Shown in pieces: positions 7,407 through 16,854 of a stretch of 64,000 nt of DNA. The notes under the pieces are model-generated. The model made no database searches. It had not been told where the DNA came from and was given only the letters and a program-made list of their open reading frames with translations. The stretch covers positions 496,001-560,000 of the forward strand of contig NC_013523.1 in assembly GCF_000024985.1 (NCBI RefSeq), given 5' to 3'. How positions within the stretch are numbered: the stretch's first letter is position 1; each line of letters opens with the position of its first letter. The translations under genes were made by a program, and so were the position numbers. This DNA comes from Sphaerobacter thermophilus DSM 20745 (GTDB lineage Bacteria > Chloroflexota > Chloroflexia > Thermomicrobiales > Thermomicrobiaceae).

Positions 7407-9941
7407 ATGCTGGGATCATCGCGGCGGCGCAACTGGCTGTTGGTGCTCATCCTCACCCTCAGCACCGGCTTGGTCGGTGCCCACGGTCCGTCGGTGCAGG
7501 CCGCACCCGGGCCGGAGTTGCGTCTGCGCGCGGTGGCTGTGGGGACGAACGAGGTGGACCTGTCGTGGACACTGGAACCCGACACACCCGTGGCGGGTTT
7601 TCTCATCCGGCGGTCGGGTCAAGACCTCGCCACTGTCGAGGGGACCGCCCGCACCTACGTGGACACGACCGTCGAGCCGACTCGCACCTACGTGTACATG
7701 CTGGAGGCGCGCGACGAGCACGGTAAGACCATCGCGCAATCGAGGCCGGCCCGAGTCAAGGCGCCAGGGCGACCCGAGCGGACCGACCGGATGCCGCCCT
7801 CCCCGCCCGTCGACTTCACCGTGGAGCCAACCGACGCCGGGAATCTGCTCGACTGGTACGACGCCAGCGACGACTCCGACGTCACCGGCTACCGGATCTA
7901 CCGCGACGGCCAGCTACTGGCCACGGTGGACGGGGCCACCCTCAGCTACCTGGATACCACCGCCGACCCGGCGAACAACCACACCTATGAAGTCGAGACA
8001 CTCGACCCGGTGGGACACAAATCGCAGCGAGCGCGACGAGACGCGCCCCGGCGGGAGAACGGCCCGCGGATCCGTGTGACGCCGCAGGTCGAGGAGTCCA
8101 GCACCGCCGCAGTGGCCACGTTCCAGGCCGTCGGCTATGCCCCGCAACTGATGCGCTACCCCTACCTGACCGATGTTGTCGACCGGTACGCCACGATCAA
8201 CTGGGCGACGGACCGCTCGCAGACGACCGGATCGGCTCGGTGGGGTGAGGTGCAGAGCGACGGCTCCTGCACCCCGGTCAACACCGTCACGGCCACGCGG
8301 ACATCGATCACGGTGAACTCCGTGCCGGAGTACCAGTGGAAAGCGATGCTGACGCTGGAGCCGGACAAGCAGTATTGTTACCGCGTCTACCTCGGCACGA
8401 TCGATCTGCTCGGCAGCGACCCGTCGCCGCGCTTCTGGACCCAGGTCCCGGCCGGGTCGACCGAGCCCTTCTCGTTCGTGGTCTTTGGGGACTGGGGGTA
8501 CACCAACAGCGAGGGGACCAACCCCGATCAGGCCGCCCTGATGCAACGGATCGCGGAGAGCGGGGCCCGCTTCGCCCTGACCGTTGGGGACAACGCCTAC
8601 GCAGCGGGCAGCCAGAAGAACTACGGCGATCTGGTCCAGACCGGCCCGTCGGTCAGCAACGTCTTCGGTCCTCAGTTCTGGACGGTGCCCGGTCGATCGA
8701 TCCCGATCTTCCCGGCGACGGGGAACCATGGCTATGCGAGTGCCAACAACCCCCATCCGCATCTGGTCAACTTCCCGCAGGACCGGGCGGTCGCGCTCTC
8801 AAGCGGCAAGTATGTCCGAGAGACCTACTGCTGCCTGAATGGGACCGATCCAGGCGACTACCCGAGCGCCTGGTACGCGTTCGATGCCGGGACCGCGCGT
8901 ATCTACGTCCTGACCGCTGCCTGGGCGGACGCGAACGTCGGCAACGCCACCATGTACAAGAACGACTACGACTACCACTGGACCGTGTCGAGCGAGGAGT
9001 ACCAGTGGCTGGAGCAGGACCTGGCAGCGCACCCGGATCAGGTCAAACTCGCCGTGCTCCACTTCCCGCTCTACTCCGACAGCTCCGCGCAGCAGTCGGA
9101 CACGTTCCTCCAGGGGCCGGACAGCCTGGAGGGCCTGCTCGGGCGCTACGGGGTGAAGATTGCCTTTACCGGCCATGCGCACTTCTACCAGCGAAACCAC
9201 GCCAACGCGGATGGTCTGGTCACCTACATCACCGGCGGGGGCGGGGCGAAGGTTGCCTCGGTGAACCACTGCAGCCCCTTCAACGCCTATGCCATTGGCT
9301 GGTCCTTCTCGAAGAATCAGGGGAGTAGTTGCAACGCGCCGCCACCCACGAGCCCGCAGCAGGTCTATCACTTCCTTCTGGTCACCGTGGACGGTACCAC
9401 GATCACGGTGACACCGACGGATGAGAATGGCCGCACGTTCGACGTGCAGACGTACACCGCGGACGGCAGCGGCGGGGGTGGTGGCACCTATCGGTTCGCG
9501 CCGGAGGCGGATAGCTGGGTGGACGAGGCGACGCCTGACACCAACTACGGTACCTCCGCGCGCCTGCGGACGGATACGTCCCCGGATCGGCGGGAGGCGT
9601 TCCTGCGCTTTGCCGTCAACGGCCTGACCGGGTCGGTCACCAGCGCGAAGCTCCGCCTCTACGTCAGCGACGGGTCAAGCAACGGCCCGGCCGTGTACGC
9701 GACCAGCAACGATTGGAGCGAGGCGGGGCTGACCTGGACCAACAAACCGGGGCCGATCGGCGCACCCAGCGACGACCTGGGATCGATCGCGAAGGACACC
9801 TGGGTTGAACTGGACGTGACGCCGTTGGTGACGGGCAATGGGACGTACAGCTTTATCCTCGTGCCGACCTCGAGTGATGGGGCGGATTTCCACTCGCGCC
9901 AGGGGTCGAACAAGCCGCAGTTGGTGGTCACGACTGGCTAG
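7407..9941 (+). CDS. Secreted purple-acid-phosphatase-like metallophosphoesterase with FN3 and DNRLRE domains
   Basis: 844 residues from ATG 7407, behind GAGGAGGAG. Signal peptide at ~1-32 (LVLILTLSTGLVGAHG), then two fibronectin type III modules (~35-118 and ~130-215) and a PAP-type N-terminal domain. The metallophosphoesterase domain shows the metal-ligand series FGDWGY, TVGDNAY, ATGNHG, VLHFPLYS and FTGHAHFYQR. A C-terminal DNRLRE-type module (about 695-844, FAPEADSWVDEATPDTNYGTSARL) is probably a wall- or polymer-binding appendage. It would act outside the cell as a phosphomonoesterase or phosphodiesterase; the substrate is unknown. It is followed 27 bases later by a related gene with the modules in a different order. 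Confidence 0.85.
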   Translation: MLGSSRRRNWLLVLILTLSTGLVGAHGPSVQAAPGPELRLRAVAVGTNEVDLSWTLEPDTPVAGFLIRRSGQDLATVEGTARTYVDTTVEPTRTYVYMLEARDEHGKTIAQSRPARVKAPGRPERTDRMPPSPPVDFTVEPTDAGNLLDWYDASDDSDVTGYRIYRDGQLLATVDGATLSYLDTTADPANNHTYEVETLDPVGHKSQRARRDAPRRENGPRIRVTPQVEESSTAAVATFQAVGYAPQLMRYPYLTDVVDRYATINWATDRSQTTGSARWGEVQSDGSCTPVNTVTATRTSITVNSVPEYQWKAMLTLEPDKQYCYRVYLGTIDLLGSDPSPRFWTQVPAGSTEPFSFVVFGDWGYTNSEGTNPDQAALMQRIAESGARFALTVGDNAYAAGSQKNYGDLVQTGPSVSNVFGPQFWTVPGRSIPIFPATGNHGYASANNPHPHLVNFPQDRAVALSSGKYVRETYCCLNGTDPGDYPSAWYAFDAGTARIYVLTAAWADANVGNATMYKNDYDYHWTVSSEEYQWLEQDLAAHPDQVKLAVLHFPLYSDSSAQQSDTFLQGPDSLEGLLGRYGVKIAFTGHAHFYQRNHANADGLVTYITGGGGAKVASVNHCSPFNAYAIGWSFSKNQGSSCNAPPPTSPQQVYHFLLVTVDGTTITVTPTDENGRTFDVQTYTADGSGGGGGTYRFAPEADSWVDEATPDTNYGTSARLRTDTSPDRREAFLRFAVNGLTGSVTSAKLRLYVSDGSSNGPAVYATSNDWSEAGLTWTNKPGPIGAPSDDLGSIAKDTWVELDVTPLVTGNGTYSFILVPTSSDGADFHSRQGSNKPQLVVTTG

Positions 9942-9968
9942 CCGGAGGCGAGGAGAGGACGGCCGTCG

Positions 9969-11390
9969 ATGAGACGGTGGAAACTCCGGTATCTCATCGC
10001 CGTGGTCGGGGCGCTGGCTTTCCTGGCGCTCGGACCACGGCTGCTCATCGACGCGCTGACGTCCGCGACGGAGCGGCCCGACGGGCCGGTGGCACAGGTG
10101 TCGACGCTGCGGTTCACGCCGGTGGCCGACACCTATGTGAACGAGGCGCATCCGCACACATCGTACGGCGATAGGCTCGACTTCGACGTGGACGGGAAGC
10201 CGGTCAAGGAAGCCTATCTAATGTTCAACCTGTCGGGCATCGATGGGCTCGTCACCTCGGCCAAGCTGCGCTTGCTGGTCACCAATGCCAGCCCCCATAG
10301 CGGTGGGTCGATTCGGCAGGTGAGCGACACCACCTGGTCCGAGACCGAGATGACGTTCAAGAAGCGGCCTATGATCGACGGGCCGGTGCTCTCGACGCTG
10401 GGCCCGGTGGAGAAAGGGCAGGTCGTCACCTTCGACGTGACGCGCGCGGATCTCCGGAATGGGCTCGTCAGCTTCGCGATGACCTCGCACAGGCAGGACG
10501 GCGTTGAGTATGCGTCGCGCGAGTCGCCCAATAGCCCGGAACTGGTCATTACGGTCACGACGGGCGGAAGCGGGGTCACGACTGTCCGGTCGACTTCCCC
10601 GCCTGGCGACCCGGTCCTGGTGGGCGCCGGGGACATCGCCTCGTGCCGCAGCAACGGGGCGCGCGAGACGGCGCGGCTCATCGCCTCGATTCCAGGCACT
10701 GTCTTCACCGCGGGCGACCACGCCTACCCGGACGGTACAGCCCGCCAGTTCGCAGAATGCTACGGGCCGACGTGGGGGCTCTTCAAAGAACGGACCCGCC
10801 CGGCGCCGGGCAACCACGACTACCGGACAGAAGGCGCACGGCCGTACTTCGAGTACTTCGGCGAGAACGCCGGGCCGCCGGGTCGCGGCTACTACTCCTA
10901 CAGCCTCGGGACGTGGCGCATTCTGGTGATCGACTCGAACATCGCGGTCGACAAGGAGTCACCCCAGTACGCCTGGCTTCAGCAGGAACTGACCGCGAAT
11001 CCGGTCATCTGCACGCTGGCCATCTGGCACCACCCGCGCTTTAGCTCCGCCAAGCATGGGAGCCAGAAGAAGATGGCGTCCATCTGGGAACTTCTGTACG
11101 CCCACCACGTGGACGTTGTCATCAATGGCCATGACCACGTCTACGAGCGCCTTGAGCCGATGGATGCCGATGGCAACCGAGACGATGAGCATGGCATCCG
11201 CACGTTCGTGGTCGGAACCGGCGGTGTAGGGCTCTACAAGTTCGGCACGCCATTGGCGACCAGCGAGGTACGGGATAACGATACCCTCGGCGTGCTCAAA
11301 CTGACCCTGCACGACGGCAGCTACGACTGGGAGTTCATCCCGGTCCCTGGCGGCTCCTTCACCGACTCCGGTACGGGCACGTGCCACTGA
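9969..11390 (+). CDS. Secreted metallophosphoesterase with N-terminal DNRLRE domain
   Basis: 473 residues. An N-terminal membrane segment or signal (LRYLIAVVGALAFLALG) is followed by a DNRLRE-type module at ~35-195 (FTPVADTYVNEAHPHTSYGDRL). A calcineurin-like phosphoesterase domain covers ~210-470, with VGAGDIASC, TAGDHAYPD, PAPGNHDYR, AIWHHPRFSS and VINGHDHVYERL as metal-binding motifs. It shares both module types with the preceding gene, but the binding module is N-terminal here and no FN3 repeats are present. It is probably co-transcribed with the preceding gene, and a GC-rich hairpin follows the stop. Confidence 0.85.
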   Translation: MRRWKLRYLIAVVGALAFLALGPRLLIDALTSATERPDGPVAQVSTLRFTPVADTYVNEAHPHTSYGDRLDFDVDGKPVKEAYLMFNLSGIDGLVTSAKLRLLVTNASPHSGGSIRQVSDTTWSETEMTFKKRPMIDGPVLSTLGPVEKGQVVTFDVTRADLRNGLVSFAMTSHRQDGVEYASRESPNSPELVITVTTGGSGVTTVRSTSPPGDPVLVGAGDIASCRSNGARETARLIASIPGTVFTAGDHAYPDGTARQFAECYGPTWGLFKERTRPAPGNHDYRTEGARPYFEYFGENAGPPGRGYYSYSLGTWRILVIDSNIAVDKESPQYAWLQQELTANPVICTLAIWHHPRFSSAKHGSQKKMASIWELLYAHHVDVVINGHDHVYERLEPMDADGNRDDEHGIRTFVVGTGGVGLYKFGTPLATSEVRDNDTLGVLKLTLHDGSYDWEFIPVPGGSFTDSGTGTCH

Positions 11391-11427
11391 CACATACCAC
11401 CTGGCACGACGGCCGGGCGAATGTCGC

Positions 11428-11452
11428 CGGGCCCGGCGTTTAGCCGGGCCCG
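11428..11452. terminator. Bidirectional hairpin between convergent genes
   Basis: CGGGCCCGGC, loop GTTTA, GCCGGGCCCG: a perfect 10-bp stem in the 82-base gap between the convergent phosphatase and binding-protein genes. It lacks a long U-tract on either strand, so it is a GC-only terminator candidate. Confidence 0.6.
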
Positions 11453-11472
11453 ACTCCGCTGCCCTGAACCGG

Positions 11473-13371
11473 CTACTCCTCGAAGTACCAGTTCTCGATG
11501 TCGTAGCCCGTCGGCTCGAAGGTCGATCGTTGAATCCCCTTGAGGCGGTGGGAGACGGCGTTGGCCCCGTTGCGATGCACCAGGGGGATCCGCACGATCT
11601 CGTTCACCACCAGGTCGTTCATGGCGATGAACAGCTCGGCCTGTCGTTCCGGGTCGAGCTCGGTCCTGGCCTGCTGGTAGAGCTCGTTGAACTCCTCATT
11701 GACCCACCGGTGGAAGTTGCGTCCGGACCAGTTATTCGACTGCTGCGCCAGATCGTTGTCCGGATCGTCGGACTTGAAGCTGGCCATGAAGTCGAGCGGA
11801 TAGAGGCTCGTCGGGCCGTTGGTGAAGATCTGGAGATCGCAGTAGAAGTGGCTGTAGGTGTCCGGGTTGCCGGCATCCGAGGAGAAGAAGACGGCCGATT
11901 CGACCGCCTTGAGCTCGGTCCGAATGCCCAACTGCTCCCAGCTTGCTTTCAGGATTTCCTGCTGCCGCTGCCGAACTGGGTTGACGGTCGTCGAGAGAAC
12001 AACGGCGAGCTGTCGGCCATCCTTCTCCCGGTAGTCGCCGTTCTTCACCCAACCCGCCTCGTCGAGCAGCCGACCGGCTTCCTCGAGGTCATACCTGAAC
12101 GACGTGTTCGGTGAGACGAACTGTGGCGGCGCGTTGAGGACGTTGGCGGTCGGCCTCCCGGTCTCACCGTACAGCACATCGGCGATCGTTTGGCGATCGC
12201 ATGCGAGGGCGAGAGCCTGACGCACGAGCGGGTCACTGAGGAACGGGTGGGTGGTTGAAGGCTCGGACCGTGCGCCGTTGACCTCGACATTGGGGTCCGC
12301 GAAGTTGACCATGATCTGCTCGGCGCTCGCCCCGGGGGTGACGACGATGCTCCCCAGGTTTCCTTGGTTCAGAGACTCGAGGACCTGCTTCTCCACCTGG
12401 ATGTTCCACGCGAGATCGGCCTCGCCCGTCTGCAGCACGGCGCGGGCCGCGGATGTGGCATCGCCGCCGCCCTTCCACTCGATACGCCGGAAGTACGGCT
12501 TGTCTGGCTCGCGGAAGTTCTCGTTGAGTTCGAAGAGTACAACGTCGCCGGGCCGGAACTCGACTACCTTGTACGGCCCGGTGCCGATCGGCTGGAGGTT
12601 GAAGGGTGCCTCCCGCGCTCGTTCGCCGACGTAGTCCTTCATGATGTGTTCGGGCAGGATGCCGCCCTTGAAGCCGCCGACGAAGGGGTTGAACCACCCC
12701 GGGGTGGGTTCGTGGAAGTGCACCGTGACGGTGTAGTCGTCGACGATCTCGACGTCCCTGATGATTTGGTACACCGCCTGGTTGGGCGAGCTGTTATCCG
12801 GGTTGGAAACCCACTCCCAGGTGAAGCGCACGTCCCGGGCGGTGAAGGGTTCCCCGTCGGACCACACTACTCCTTGCTTGAGCTTGTAGGTCACGCTCAT
12901 ACCGTCGGGCGCAACGCCGCCGTTCTCGAGCGACGGCACCTCCGCCGCCAGGACGGGGCCAAGCGAACCGTCCGGGTTGATGTTCAGCAGCGGTTCGGTG
13001 ACGAGGCGTGAGGGGAGGGTGTCCTTGTCACCCGTCGACAGGTGCGTGTTCAGGATGGTCGGGGCCTGCCAGAACAGCATCCGGAGCAGATCACCCTGGC
13101 CCCGACCCCGGCCACCGCTGGTGGAGTCGCTGCTGGAGTCAGAGGTCGGCGACGCCGCACCGGTGCCGGTGTCCGTGGTCGCGGTCGTGGCACCCCCGGT
13201 ATCACCGGTCGGGGCGGCGCCTTCGGCCCCACCGCAGGCCGCCAACAGACTGGCGATGACCGGGGCCGTGAGGCCCAACGCCGCGGCCCGCTTCAACACC
13301 TCTCGTCGCGTGAGTTGTCCGTTGAGAATCGCCGCGCGAAGTGCGCGTTCGTTGAGGATCGTGTGATCCAC
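11473..13371 (-). CDS. Peptide/oligosaccharide ABC transporter substrate-binding lipoprotein (SBP_bac_5 family)
   Basis: 632 residues from GTG 13371, with AGGGAGG 8 bases upstream; in-frame starts further upstream lack a comparable site. The N-terminus has LTRREVLKRAAALG followed by a hydrophobic stretch and LLAAC: a Tat-like signal with lipobox. A Ser/Thr/Gly-rich linker leads to the extracellular solute-binding family 5 domain (LVTEPLLNINPDGSLGPVLAAEVP, TYKLKQGVVWSDGEPFTARDVRFTWE). Such proteins capture peptides, nickel or oligosaccharides for an ABC importer. No permease or ATPase genes adjoin it in this window, so it is either an orphan receptor or served by a distant transporter. Confidence 0.88.
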   Translation of the reverse strand: MDHTILNERALRAAILNGQLTRREVLKRAAALGLTAPVIASLLAACGGAEGAAPTGDTGGATTATTDTGTGAASPTSDSSSDSTSGGRGRGQGDLLRMLFWQAPTILNTHLSTGDKDTLPSRLVTEPLLNINPDGSLGPVLAAEVPSLENGGVAPDGMSVTYKLKQGVVWSDGEPFTARDVRFTWEWVSNPDNSSPNQAVYQIIRDVEIVDDYTVTVHFHEPTPGWFNPFVGGFKGGILPEHIMKDYVGERAREAPFNLQPIGTGPYKVVEFRPGDVVLFELNENFREPDKPYFRRIEWKGGGDATSAARAVLQTGEADLAWNIQVEKQVLESLNQGNLGSIVVTPGASAEQIMVNFADPNVEVNGARSEPSTTHPFLSDPLVRQALALACDRQTIADVLYGETGRPTANVLNAPPQFVSPNTSFRYDLEEAGRLLDEAGWVKNGDYREKDGRQLAVVLSTTVNPVRQRQQEILKASWEQLGIRTELKAVESAVFFSSDAGNPDTYSHFYCDLQIFTNGPTSLYPLDFMASFKSDDPDNDLAQQSNNWSGRNFHRWVNEEFNELYQQARTELDPERQAELFIAMNDLVVNEIVRIPLVHRNGANAVSHRLKGIQRSTFEPTGYDIENWYFEE

Positions 13372-13686
13372 GGACGCCACCTCCCTGGTTCTCTGGGGCA
13401 CCGCAGTGCCGAACCGCATTGTGATGTGCCGTATGCGTCTTCTTGTACGTATCAAGCACCAAAAAGGATCTCAAGACATAACCAATTCCTTACCGATCGG
13501 TACTGACCTGTTCGTGCCCCGGCATGGTATGACCGTTGGTATGACCTGACCGGCTGGGCGCTTGCCGGGTGCCAGCGATCCGGCTAGGATGCTCCGCGTT
13601 GACGCTCGAACCGGCTGGCCTGCTGCTCCAGGTGGGGCCGCCGGATGCAGGTAGTGGCAGCGTTGCGGGAGGAGAGGACGCCCTTC
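13372..13686. other. Divergent intergenic region
   Basis: 315 bases between the divergent binding-protein and dipeptidase genes. The part 13440-13510 is clearly AT-richer than its surroundings and probably holds the promoters. A possible minus-strand -35 TTGAGA lies at about 13468-13473, but no -10 element is convincing. No additional gene or structured RNA is apparent. Confidence 0.4.
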
Positions 13687-14661
13687 ATGGTGGCGGAACG
13701 ACCCACGGTCCCCGTGATCGACGGGCATACCGACTACTTGTTGTCGTTGATTGAGACGAAGCGGAGCTTCCTGGAGGAGTCGACGACTGGGCACGTCGAC
13801 CTCCCGCGGGCACGCCGGGGTGGGATCGGCGCGATGCTGAGTGCGGTCTTCATCCTGGACGAAGACCTGCCGCAACACGCGCTGATCCAGACCCTGCGTG
13901 CGGTCGATCTCCTGCACCGCGTGGTGGCGGAGTCCAACGGGCAGATCGAGTTGATCCGGAGTTACCAGCAACTGGTCGACTGCCTGGAGCGCGGGGTGTT
14001 CGGGGCGATCCTGCACTACGAGGGGGCTGAGGCGATCGACCCGGAGTTCGCGGTGCTGCGGCTCTCGTACGAGTTGGGTCTCCGCTCGCTCGGGCTCACC
14101 TGGAGCCGGCCGAACATCTTTGCCGAGGGCGTGGGGCAGGCGAACCGGGGCAACGGACTGACCGGGCTGGGCCGGGAACTGGTGCGACAATGCAACGCAA
14201 TGGGCATCCTGATTGACGTCTCGCACTTGAACGAGCCGGGCTTCTGGGACGTCGTGGAGGTCAGCGAGAAGCCGTTCGTCGCCAGCCACTCCAACGCCCG
14301 CGCGCTGTGCGACCACGACCGGAACCTGACCGATGAGCAGATCCGGGCGCTGGCCGAGAAGGGCGGGCTGATGGGGATCAACTACCACGTCGGCTTCCTG
14401 GTGGCCGGTGCCGAGACAGGGGCTGAGGTGCCGTTGAGTGTGCTGGTGGACCACATCGACCACATCGTGCGTCTGGTCGGGGTGGACCATGTGGCGCTGG
14501 GGTCGGACTTCGACGGCGCGACGATGCCCGACGAGCTGAAGGACGCGGCGCACACGCCGAACCTGATCGCCGAGTTGTCGCGCCGGGGTTACAGCGACGA
14601 CGCGATCGAGAAGATCTGCTCAGGCAACTGGCTGCGCGTGCTGCGCGAAGTGTGGGTGTAG
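13687..14661 (+). CDS. Membrane dipeptidase (peptidase family M19)
   Basis: 324 residues from ATG 13687, preceded by GGGAGGAGAGG; an ATG at 13645 has no such site. Zinc-site residues of the renal dipeptidase family are visible: H14 and D16 in IDGHTDY, E112 in HYEGAEA, H180 in DVSHLNE, H201 in VASHSNAR and D274 in LGSDFDGA. It hydrolyses dipeptides, including D-amino-acid-containing ones in some members, and probably works in peptide recycling. It stands alone, divergent from the peptide-type binding protein, which suggests a shared nutritional role. A repeat element follows the stop. Confidence 0.9.
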   Translation: MVAERPTVPVIDGHTDYLLSLIETKRSFLEESTTGHVDLPRARRGGIGAMLSAVFILDEDLPQHALIQTLRAVDLLHRVVAESNGQIELIRSYQQLVDCLERGVFGAILHYEGAEAIDPEFAVLRLSYELGLRSLGLTWSRPNIFAEGVGQANRGNGLTGLGRELVRQCNAMGILIDVSHLNEPGFWDVVEVSEKPFVASHSNARALCDHDRNLTDEQIRALAEKGGLMGINYHVGFLVAGAETGAEVPLSVLVDHIDHIVRLVGVDHVALGSDFDGATMPDELKDAAHTPNLIAELSRRGYSDDAIEKICSGNWLRVLREVWV

Positions 14662-14676
14662 CGGATACTCCTCACC

Positions 14677-14790
14677 CCCTGCCCTCCTCTCCCACAAGGG
14701 GAGAGGGGATCCAGGGCGAGTGTTGCGTGTTGCGTATTGCGTACTGCGTACTGCGTATTTGTCCCCTCTCCCAGGATTGGGAGAGGGGAC
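14677..14790. repeat. Composite heptamer/palindrome repeat, copy 1
   Basis: Three parts in the gap between convergent M19 and thrS. First, a palindrome around CTCTCCC-ACAAG-GGGAGAG (about 14686-14707). Second, five uninterrupted 7-bp units of form YTGCGTR at 14723-14757. Third, a perfect 13-bp-stem hairpin at 14761-14790 (GTCCCCTCTCCCA, loop GGAT). The last hairpin may also terminate thrS transcription. Confidence 0.85.
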
Positions 14791-14807
14791 ATTACTGAGG
14801 GCCGCCG

Positions 14808-16598
14808 TTACTCCGCCGCGCGCGTGAGGGCCAGCGACTTGGTGTCGTTCATCTCCTTGGCGAGGGCGATGAACTCGTCCACCGGCATCGCGCCGAGGTT
14901 CTCGTTCGTCCGGAGCCGCACAGCGACTGTGCCGGCCTCGGCCTCCTTGTCGCCCACCACGAGCATGTAGGGGATGCGCTGGAGCTGGGCGCGTCGGATC
15001 TTGGCCTGCATCCGGTCGTTGCTGTCGTTGACCTCGACGCGCAGGTCCGCTTCCTTCAGCCGCGCAGCGACCTCATGCGCGTACGGCACGTGCCGATCGG
15101 CGATCGGGATGACCTCGGCCTGGACAGGCGCCAGCCACACCGGGAAGGCCCCGGCGTAGTGCTCGATCAACCCGCCGACGAAGCGCTCCATCGAGCCGAG
15201 GACCGTGCGGTGGACCATGACGACCCGGTGCCGCTCGCCGTCCTCTCCGACGTACGTGGCGTCGAATCGCTCCGGCAGGTTGAAGTCGACCTGGATCGTC
15301 GGGCCCGTCCACTCGCGGCCGAGCGAGTCGAGGAACTTGATGTCGATCTTCGGGCCGTAGAACGCCCCGGCGCCGGGGTCGATCTCGTACGGTATCCCCA
15401 TATTGCGGAGGGCGTTGGCCAGCGTCTCCGTCGCTCGCTCCCAGTTCTCATCGCTGCCGATCGACTTTTCCGGTCGTGTGGCGAGGAAGGCTTCGTACTC
15501 GTAGCCGAAGACGCGGGCGAAGTAGAGCGCCAGATCGAGCACGCCCTTGATCTCATCCTCCAACTGGTCCGGGCGGCAGAAGATGTGGGCGTCATCCTGC
15601 GTGAAGCCGCGGACGCGCAGCATGCCGTGGAGCGTGCCGCTGCGCTCGTAGCGGTAGACCGTGCCCAGCTCGGCCAGCCGGATTGGCAGGTCGCGGTACG
15701 AGCGGACCTGGCTGTTGTAGATCATGATGTGCCCGGGGCAGTTCATCGGCTTGAGGTAGTAGGGTGCCCCTTCGATGTCCATCGGCGAGTACATGTTCTC
15801 CTGGTACGTCTCCAGGTGCCCGCTCTTCCGGTAGATGTCGCCGCTGGCGATGTGCGGCGTGTAGACGAGCTGGTAGCCACGCGCCAGGTGCTCCTCCGTC
15901 TCGAAGCGCTCGATCAGGTGGCGGATCATCGCGCCCTTCGGGTGCCACAGGATCAGCCCGGCGCCAATGTCTTCGTTTACCGAGAAGAGGTCAAGCTCCC
16001 GGCCGAGCCGCCGGTGGTCGCGCCGCTGGGCTTCCTCCAGCCGGTGGAGGTAGTCCTGCAGCTCCTCCTCCGACCGCCAGGACGTGCCATAGATGCGCTG
16101 GAGCATCGGGCGCTTCTCGTCGCCGCGCCAGTAGGCCCCGGCCACATTGAGCAGCTTGAAGTGGCCGATCTGTGACGTGTTGTCCACATGCGGCCCGCGG
16201 CAGAGGTCCGTGAAGCTGTCCTGCGTGTACGTCGAGATAACGGCGTCCTCCGGCAGGTCCTGGATGATCTCGATCTTGTAGGGCTGGTCGGCGAACAGCT
16301 TGAGCGCTTCCTCACGGGAGACTTCACGGCGCTCGAACGGGTAGGCTCCCTGCTTGATCTCCCGCATCCGCTCCTCGATCTTGCCCAGGTCGTCGGGCGT
16401 CAGCGAGCGGGGCAGGTCAAAGTCATAGTAGAAGCCGTTCTCGATGGCGGGACCGATGGCGAGCTTGGCGCCCGGGAACATCTCCAGGACAGCCTGCGCC
16501 ATGACATGCGCCGCGGAGTGGCGCATCCTGGCGAGCTCAAGTTCTTCCTGGTTCTCAACGTCGACCTGAAGGTCCATCTCTTCCGCGATCTGCGACAT
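14808..16598 (-). CDS. thrS: Threonine--tRNA ligase
   Basis: 596 residues; attaches threonine to tRNA-Thr in the cytoplasm. The editing domain shows the HSAAHVMAQ pair and LCRGPHVDNT. The class II core shows motif 2 (RYERSGTLHGMLRVRGFTQDD), the zinc-site region MNCPGHIMIY and motif 3 (GSMERFVGGLIEHYAGAFP). An anticodon-binding domain ends the protein. The N-terminal TGS domain of the ~640-residue enzymes is missing: the sequence goes almost straight into the editing domain, as in some other lineages. AAGGAG lies 7 bases before the ATG. Expression is controlled by a threonine T-box about 260 bases upstream, with a repeat element lying between the T-box terminator and the start codon. Confidence 0.97.
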   Translation of the reverse strand: MSQIAEEMDLQVDVENQEELELARMRHSAAHVMAQAVLEMFPGAKLAIGPAIENGFYYDFDLPRSLTPDDLGKIEERMREIKQGAYPFERREVSREEALKLFADQPYKIEIIQDLPEDAVISTYTQDSFTDLCRGPHVDNTSQIGHFKLLNVAGAYWRGDEKRPMLQRIYGTSWRSEEELQDYLHRLEEAQRRDHRRLGRELDLFSVNEDIGAGLILWHPKGAMIRHLIERFETEEHLARGYQLVYTPHIASGDIYRKSGHLETYQENMYSPMDIEGAPYYLKPMNCPGHIMIYNSQVRSYRDLPIRLAELGTVYRYERSGTLHGMLRVRGFTQDDAHIFCRPDQLEDEIKGVLDLALYFARVFGYEYEAFLATRPEKSIGSDENWERATETLANALRNMGIPYEIDPGAGAFYGPKIDIKFLDSLGREWTGPTIQVDFNLPERFDATYVGEDGERHRVVMVHRTVLGSMERFVGGLIEHYAGAFPVWLAPVQAEVIPIADRHVPYAHEVAARLKEADLRVEVNDSNDRMQAKIRRAQLQRIPYMLVVGDKEAEAGTVAVRLRTNENLGAMPVDEFIALAKEMNDTKSLALTRAAE

Positions 16599-16616
16599 CA
16601 GGTGCTCCTTTGGGTT

Positions 16617-16798
16617 ATGCGTTATTCGTCAAACGTCAGGGGGACTGCGTCATTCGTGTTGCGTGTTCCGTGTTCCGTACCTCTCCTCTCTCCCCTGGTG
16701 GGAGAGGGGCTGGGGGTGAGGGGGACGTGTGACGCATGACGCATGACGCATCACGCATGACGTCCACCTCTCGACGCAGCACGGTTCACGCAACACGG
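16617..16798. repeat. Composite heptamer/palindrome repeat, copy 2 (in the thrS leader)
   Basis: Nine consecutive 7-bp windows from 16617 to 16679 keep register with NTGCGTN-like units (the window at 16638 is degenerate). A palindrome follows (CTCTCCC-CTGGT-GGGAGAG, continuing CTGGGGGTGAGG). Ten 7-bp windows in inverted orientation (NTGACGC/NNCACGC type, one degenerate) then fill 16729-16798. The element lies between the T-box terminator and the thrS start, so it is part of the read-through mRNA. Confidence 0.85.
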
Positions 16799-16854
16799 TT
16801 CTCAGTGTCATCCTCAGTCATGGCCACCGTCCCTCCGCGTACATGCGTGAAACG

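Noticed and set aside
14723-14757. Tandem short repeats as a CRISPR array
   Set aside because: Units are 7 bp with no unique spacers, and no cas genes are present in the window.
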